The notes under the pieces: model-generated
Told to the model about the DNA's origin: nothing
Database searches by the model: none
Seen by the model: the letters and a program-made list of their open reading frames with translations, nothing else
Program-made: the position numbers and the translations under genes
In this document: positions 60,169-64,000 of the stretch, piece after piece
Position numbering within the stretch: position 1 is the first letter of the stretch
Layout of the letters: every line of letters begins with the position of its first letter
Assembly (NCBI GenBank): GCA_034142505.1
Contig: JAWZDV010000062.1
Span: forward strand, 124,001 to 188,000
Source of the DNA: Hungatella_A sp034142505
GTDB lineage: Bacteria; Bacillota; Clostridia; Lachnospirales; Lachnospiraceae
Direction of reading: 5' to 3'
DNA length: 64,000 bases

Positions 60169-60990
60169 TCAGCCTTTCACCGATCCAGCCACCACCCCTT
60201 CGATAATATGGCGCTGCATCAGAAGATAAAACAGCACCAGCGGCAGGGTAGCCAGAACCAGCATGGGAAAGAAAGAGGTCCAGTTGGTGGAAAACGGCCC
60301 CACGTTTTTATATACCTCCTGCAGCAGCACCCCTTTCTTTGGATCTTGCAGAAACAGAAGCGGCGTCATAAAATCATTCCACACCGCCAGCGCGTCCAGA
60401 ATCGCCACCGTGGACACAATAGGCTTTAACAGCGGAAATACGATCCGAAAAAAAATCCCAAGCGTCCCGCACCCGTCTATCTCTGCTGCCTCCTCAAGTT
60501 CGACCGGAACTGTTGAGATAAATCCCCGGAACAAAAATATGGACAGCGGCAGATTGATACAGAACACATCGATGATGATTACCCCTGGAATCCGGTTCAT
60601 CAGGTTCAATCCACTGATAATCTTATATAGGGGAATAATAGCAATCTGGAACGGCACAATCAGTCCAATCATAAAGACCGCGTACATCAGCCGAAATACC
60701 CTGCTCTTCCCCCTGGCTATCACATAAGCCGCCATAGAAGAAATCAACAGAAGAACCGCCACCGAAAAGCCCGTAATCACAAGATTGTTTCCAAGGGCCC
60801 TGGTGTATTCCATAGCGCTGAGCGCTTTCTGATAATTCGCCAGCGTCAGGTGAACCGGAAGCCCTAGCGGATGAGCCGCCGCTTCCGCCGGCGTCTTAAA
60901 GGTAGTCACCAGCAGGTAGTATATGGGAACCGCCATAAAAACCGCCATCAGCAGATAAAGCAGATTCCAGAATATGGTCTTCCGTCTCAT
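60169..60990 (-). CDS. Sugar ABC transporter permease (MalG/AraQ type)
   Basis: 273-residue membrane protein with six hydrophobic segments. EAA motif of CUT1 permeases: EEAAEIDGCGTLGIFFRIVFPLLKP, here split as EEAAEIDGCGTLGIF and FRIVFPLLKPI. N-terminal IYYLLVTTFKTPAEAAAHPLG is typical of the second permease. Start ATG 60990 overlaps the stop of the first permease in ATGA. No ATPase gene is in the cluster, as is common where a shared MsmK-type ATPase energises several CUT1 systems. Confidence 0.93.
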   Translation of the reverse strand: MRRKTIFWNLLYLLMAVFMAVPIYYLLVTTFKTPAEAAAHPLGLPVHLTLANYQKALSAMEYTRALGNNLVITGFSVAVLLLISSMAAYVIARGKSRVFRLMYAVFMIGLIVPFQIAIIPLYKIISGLNLMNRIPGVIIIDVFCINLPLSIFLFRGFISTVPVELEEAAEIDGCGTLGIFFRIVFPLLKPIVSTVAILDALAVWNDFMTPLLFLQDPKKGVLLQEVYKNVGPFSTNWTSFFPMLVLATLPLVLFYLLMQRHIIEGVVAGSVKG

Positions 60991-61868
60991 GAGATCCCCT
61001 CCTCCCAGCGATTTAAGAAATAGGTAACCACCCGGGTCATCACAAAAACAATCACAAAAAACAGCACGGCAAAGGCGCAGGCGTAAGCATTTCTCCCACT
61101 GTTAAAGCCCTCCCGGATCATGGTGGTCATGATGGTCTCCGAGGCGTAACCCGGTCCCCCCTTCGTCATGGCAAACACCGCGTCAAATACCTTCAAACCG
61201 CCGATAAGGCTCATAAGAATATTAAAGGATGCCGCCGGATAGAGAAGCGGAAGGGTAATCCGGAAAAACAGTGGAATACCGCCGGCCCCATCAATCCTGG
61301 CCGCTTCATAAAGTCCCGGATCAATGGATTTTAAATTGGCGATATAGATCACCATGCTCCACCCGGTCCACTGCCACACCTGGGTCGCCAGAACCGAATA
61401 CAGAGCCAGCTTTTCGCTCCCCAGCCAGTTCACCGGTTTCCCTCCAAGACTCTGAATGACATGGTTTAACAGTCCATAATCCGCGCTGGTCATAATATAC
61501 TGAAACAGATACCCCACCACCAGAATACTTAAGACCGCTGGAAGAAAAAAAATGGACTTTGCCACGTTTGCCAGAAACAGTTTCCGGTTTAACAGCACCG
61601 CAAACACAATCGCCAGGGAATTCTGAACCAAGGTAATCACCACCGCATAACGAACCGAATTCCAGATCGCGTGCATATTCTTCGTATCCTGAAACAGTTT
61701 TTTAAAATTCTCCAGCCCCACGAAGCTGTAATTGGGCTTGTAGACCGACCAGTTGGTCACACTATACCCAAAGCTCATGAGCGTGGGAAGGATAAAAAAT
61801 ACCAAAAATCCCAAAAATGCCGGCATTGCCATACAGATAAATATCAGATCTTTTCTCTTTGAATGCAT
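60987..61868 (-). CDS. Sugar ABC transporter permease (MalF/UgpA type)
   Basis: 293-residue first permease of a CUT1 importer, six membrane helices. Marks: FLVFFILPTLMSFGYSVTNW, VGLENFKKLFQDTKN, and the EAA loop YEAARIDGAGGIPLFFRITL then PLLYPAASFNI. It pairs with the protein at 60990 to form the membrane channel. ATG 61868 is 99 bases after the binding-protein stop, across a strong hairpin. Confidence 0.93.
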   Translation of the reverse strand: MHSKRKDLIFICMAMPAFLGFLVFFILPTLMSFGYSVTNWSVYKPNYSFVGLENFKKLFQDTKNMHAIWNSVRYAVVITLVQNSLAIVFAVLLNRKLFLANVAKSIFFLPAVLSILVVGYLFQYIMTSADYGLLNHVIQSLGGKPVNWLGSEKLALYSVLATQVWQWTGWSMVIYIANLKSIDPGLYEAARIDGAGGIPLFFRITLPLLYPAASFNILMSLIGGLKVFDAVFAMTKGGPGYASETIMTTMIREGFNSGRNAYACAFAVLFFVIVFVMTRVVTYFLNRWEEGIS

Positions 61869-61916
61869 GATCCATACTTCCTTCCTGCCCTTGATTTTCC
61901 CATAGTTGGGGTGCAG

Positions 61917-61944
61917 AAAAGCTGCCGCAGCAATCTGCAGCAGC
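61917..61944 (-). terminator. Attenuating hairpin between binding protein and permeases
   Basis: 10-bp stem GCTGCTGCAG-ATTG-CTGCGGCAGC on the minus strand (61921-61944), followed by TTTTCT. Partial termination would lower permease expression relative to the binding protein. Confidence 0.65.
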
Positions 61945-61967
61945 CCTCCCTTAAAACTACATCCATT

Positions 61968-63302
61968 CTAATTCAAGGTATCACGCATGGTATCGTTGAT
62001 TTCATCCGCATCTTCCAGCGCTTCCTTCACTGTCTTCGTTCCTGCCAGAACCTCCTGAAGAGACTTTCCATAACCCTCTACAATGGGATTTCCGGCAATC
62101 CAGGAAGCTGTCCACGGCGCATAGACATTTCCTGCTTTAAAGGCTTCCTCACAGTCTGTATAGATATCACCCAGATCCACATTGACACCAGTTAAGAAAG
62201 AACTGCCCGCGTTATCTTTAATCAGGGCAAGCTGAGCTTCCTCTGTGGCCGTAAATTCCAAAATCTTAAGCACTTCCTCTGCATGCTCTGTCTTGTTGTT
62301 CACCGCAAATGCGGAACCCGGTCCTCCTACCAGCCAGCCAGGACCTTCCTCCAGTCCGGGTATCGGGAACATTCCCAGTTCCATGCCAGGGTTTTTCTCC
62401 AGAATGGTTCCAACCGCCCATGGTCCGCTCTCCCACATAGCCGCTTTTCCCGTGGCAAACTCATCCAGCGCCTGGTCATAGCTCAGTCCCAGCATATCCT
62501 GTGTCAGACATCCTTCCGTAATCACTTTAGACCACTCTTCCACATAAGGAAGCCACGCTTCTGCCAGCTTTGCTTCACCGGCATTAAACTGATTATCAAA
62601 ATCCTTGTTGGCCGGATCTGAATAAAATTCATTGTTCACCACGCCAATGCTCTGCTTCATCATCGGCTCCCAGGACTGGGCCCCCATAGTCTGAGGTTTG
62701 ATTCCCTTGGCGCTTAAATCCTTATGAATCTGGATAAATTCATCCAGCGTCTTCGGCACTTCGATTCCATTGTCCCGGAAGATGGCCCGGTTATAGAAAA
62801 TACCTTCATACCAGCTCTGAAGCGGTGTGGCATAAACCTTTCCATCCACGGAATAAGGGGTCATTCCCGCCTGGGCATATTGGGCGGTAAAAGGCTGGTT
62901 TGTTAAATCCATCAGATAACCGGCGTTGGCCAGCAGTCTGGTCTCCCCGCCTACCTCGATAATATCAGGTCCCTGTCCCGCCTGCAGCTGGGAATTCAGG
63001 ACGTTGTTGAAATTGTCAAGAGCCACGAATTCAAAGGTAATTTTAATATCCGGAAACTTCTCTTTTAACAGTTCCAGATAGGTGGCTCTGGTAGCCTCCG
63101 CGTTGTAAGCCATCAGGCGAATTTCCACCTGCTCTTTTGGTGCCTCCGTCCCTTCCTTGGCCGCCGCCGTGGTGGTCTCCGTCTGCGTCTCATCCGCCTT
63201 GGTGGTCTCCACAGGAGCCGCCGCCTGTTTCTGGCATCCTGCCAGAGCCGCTGCCGTCATGGCCGCCGTAAGCATTAGAGCAATCCCTCTTTTTTTTCTC
63301 AT
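61968..63302 (-). CDS. Sugar ABC transporter substrate-binding lipoprotein (family 1)
   Basis: 444-residue extracellular solute-binding protein. The signal peptide ends in lipobox ALAGC with Cys 23; then a Thr/Glu/Ala-rich linker to about residue 55. The SBP_bac_1 domain: VEIRLMAYNAEATRATYLEL, LQAGQGPDIIEVGGETRLLA, GKVYATPLQSWYEGIFYNRA, ATGKAAMWESGPWAVGTILE. It gives the importer its specificity, probably for an oligosaccharide with an alpha-linked unit given the GH31 gene before it. The gene is third from the right edge in a cluster read leftward. Confidence 0.93.
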   Translation of the reverse strand: MRKKRGIALMLTAAMTAAALAGCQKQAAAPVETTKADETQTETTTAAAKEGTEAPKEQVEIRLMAYNAEATRATYLELLKEKFPDIKITFEFVALDNFNNVLNSQLQAGQGPDIIEVGGETRLLANAGYLMDLTNQPFTAQYAQAGMTPYSVDGKVYATPLQSWYEGIFYNRAIFRDNGIEVPKTLDEFIQIHKDLSAKGIKPQTMGAQSWEPMMKQSIGVVNNEFYSDPANKDFDNQFNAGEAKLAEAWLPYVEEWSKVITEGCLTQDMLGLSYDQALDEFATGKAAMWESGPWAVGTILEKNPGMELGMFPIPGLEEGPGWLVGGPGSAFAVNNKTEHAEEVLKILEFTATEEAQLALIKDNAGSSFLTGVNVDLGDIYTDCEEAFKAGNVYAPWTASWIAGNPIVEGYGKSLQEVLAGTKTVKEALEDADEINDTMRDTLN

Positions 63303-63351
63303 AATTCTGTTCCTCCTGTCTTTTGAGTTTCAATCTCCATAACCATTTGAT

Positions 63352-63369
63352 ACTCTCATTATAGAGAGT
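63352..63369 (-). promoter_or_regulatory. -10 box enclosed in an inverted repeat
   Basis: ACTCTC-TATAAT-GAGAGT on the minus strand, 6-bp arms exactly flanking a consensus -10, fifty bases upstream of the binding-protein gene. A -35 is not obvious, suggesting activator-dependent transcription. Confidence 0.5.
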
Positions 63370-63411
63370 TTAACCACAGGAGGAAAGTAACTGGATTCCG
63401 TATTCCTGTCA

Positions 63412-64000
63412 CTATATTAAGGTCTCGTTTTCTAGAATCAAAGGCCCTGCGTTTTCCCGCTCCAGATATCTGCTGCAACCGCCTTCCAGAATCTGTCCGC
63501 CATATCTCCAGCTGCCCCGGGGCAGCGCCACCGCTCTTACATTCTCCCCCTTTTTCAGAAAAGGCGCCACCAGCAGATGCTCTCCCATCATAAACTGATC
63601 CATCACCCGCTCCATGCCCTGTCCCGGAAATGCATACTCCATGGTCCGTATCACCGGCTCCCCGGTTTTCGCCGCTTGATTGAGCGCCTCCAATCGTTCT
63701 TTCTCATACTTCCTTCGAATTTCCAGCTGTTCCAGGATTTCCTTAAACTTCTCCTCGTCAAGAATCCGCCATGGCGCGGCGGAAAACTGAATCACCGGCA
63801 TCATACAGGCAATCTCCCCGTGGCATAAAAACAGCTCCTGATCCAGTCCCGACGCCGCTTCCTTGGCAAAATTCAGATACTCGCCGCCGCCCACCAGATC
63901 AGGACAACAGTAGGGGTGGCCGGTCAGTCCCTGGATCAGCGTATCCGGAATCAACGCCCCGATTCCCGTCTTCCCCCAGGAATGATCCTTGTCACAGAGC
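63412..64000 (-). CDS. Glycoside hydrolase family 31 protein, C-terminal part (partial)
   Basis: Last 195 codons of a GH31 enzyme; the frame stays open to the right edge. Read on the minus strand it begins LCDKDHSWGKTGIGALIPD, then GHPYCCPDLVGGGEY (the segment with the acid/base Asp of GH31), then MPVIQFSAAPWRI, EPVIRTMEYAFPG, MDQFMMGEHLLVAPFLKKGE and the C-terminal VALPRGSWRYGGQ. GH31 enzymes cleave alpha-linked glucose, xylose, galactose or sulfoquinovose units. Co-oriented with the ABC importer genes, it should act on the same substrate. The N-terminal barrel is outside the window. Confidence 0.88.
   Translation of the reverse strand, partial: LCDKDHSWGKTGIGALIPDTLIQGLTGHPYCCPDLVGGGEYLNFAKEAASGLDQELFLCHGEIACMMPVIQFSAAPWRILDEEKFKEILEQLEIRRKYEKERLEALNQAAKTGEPVIRTMEYAFPGQGMERVMDQFMMGEHLLVAPFLKKGENVRAVALPRGSWRYGGQILEGGCSRYLERENAGPLILENETLI

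Overview
The window is a chromosome segment of a Gram-positive gut-type anaerobe, most likely a Lachnospiraceae / Clostridium cluster XIVa member. This is inferred from moderate GC, AGGAGG ribosome sites, lipoproteins with Ala-rich pre-lipobox segments, S-layer-homology and choline-binding surface modules, and an abundance of sugar PTS, ABC, GntR, AraC and LacI genes. No rRNA, tRNA, CRISPR, transposase or prophage module was seen. The left and right edges cut through an ABC ATPase gene and a GH31 glycosidase gene.

Layout: 1-2.9 kb, an RbsB/RbsA-type sugar ABC importer (partial) divergent from a GntR/UTRA regulator. 2.9-8.4 kb, a complete homologue of the sgc locus (regulator, PTS IIA, M42 peptidase, IIB, IIC, BtpA/SgcQ, epimerase) behind a perfect 16-bp inverted-repeat operator. 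8.7-14.9 kb, a hybrid histidine kinase and a large REC/HD-GYP/PAS/GGDEF protein with coupled translation. 15-16.5 kb, a regulator with two GntR-type DNA-binding domains. 16.6-20 kb, uxuA-uxuB-gntR for hexuronate use. 20.2-26 kb, a YcxB-like membrane protein, then a GH3 glycosidase and a GPH symporter with a divergent AraC regulator. 26-29.3 kb, a DAACS symporter, an RmlD-like reductase and an Rpn-type nuclease gene lying between two copies of one hairpin.

29.5-40 kb is a cell-surface locus: a 1.7-kilo-residue LRR / repeat / SLH / choline-binding protein, a response regulator, a Pro-Glu-rich surface protein and a 7TM sensor kinase. 40-42.9 kb is a TetR regulator with acetolactate synthase ilvB-ilvN and a 20-bp palindromic operator. 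42.9-46 kb has an XRE regulator coupled to a membrane protein with an HEGAH motif, and an MFS pump behind what looks like a ribosome-controlled attenuator with a six-codon leader peptide. 46-58.5 kb holds two beta-glucoside PTS / GH1 operons with LacI and AraC regulators, separated by a 730-bp gap. That gap contains a probable type I toxin-antitoxin pair and a separate small structured RNA. 58.7-60.1 kb is a TetR-nitroreductase pair, and 60.2-64 kb a GH31 / solute-binding protein / MalF / MalG-type ABC operon.

Taken together the window is an accessory sugar-utilisation and sensing island: at least six uptake systems, each with its own local regulator. The most noteworthy non-obvious elements are the MFS leader attenuator (45.83-45.99 kb), the toxin-antitoxin locus (51.2-51.5 kb), the orphan small RNA (51.02-51.12 kb), the paired hairpins around rpn, and several palindromic operators that sit exactly on promoter elements.
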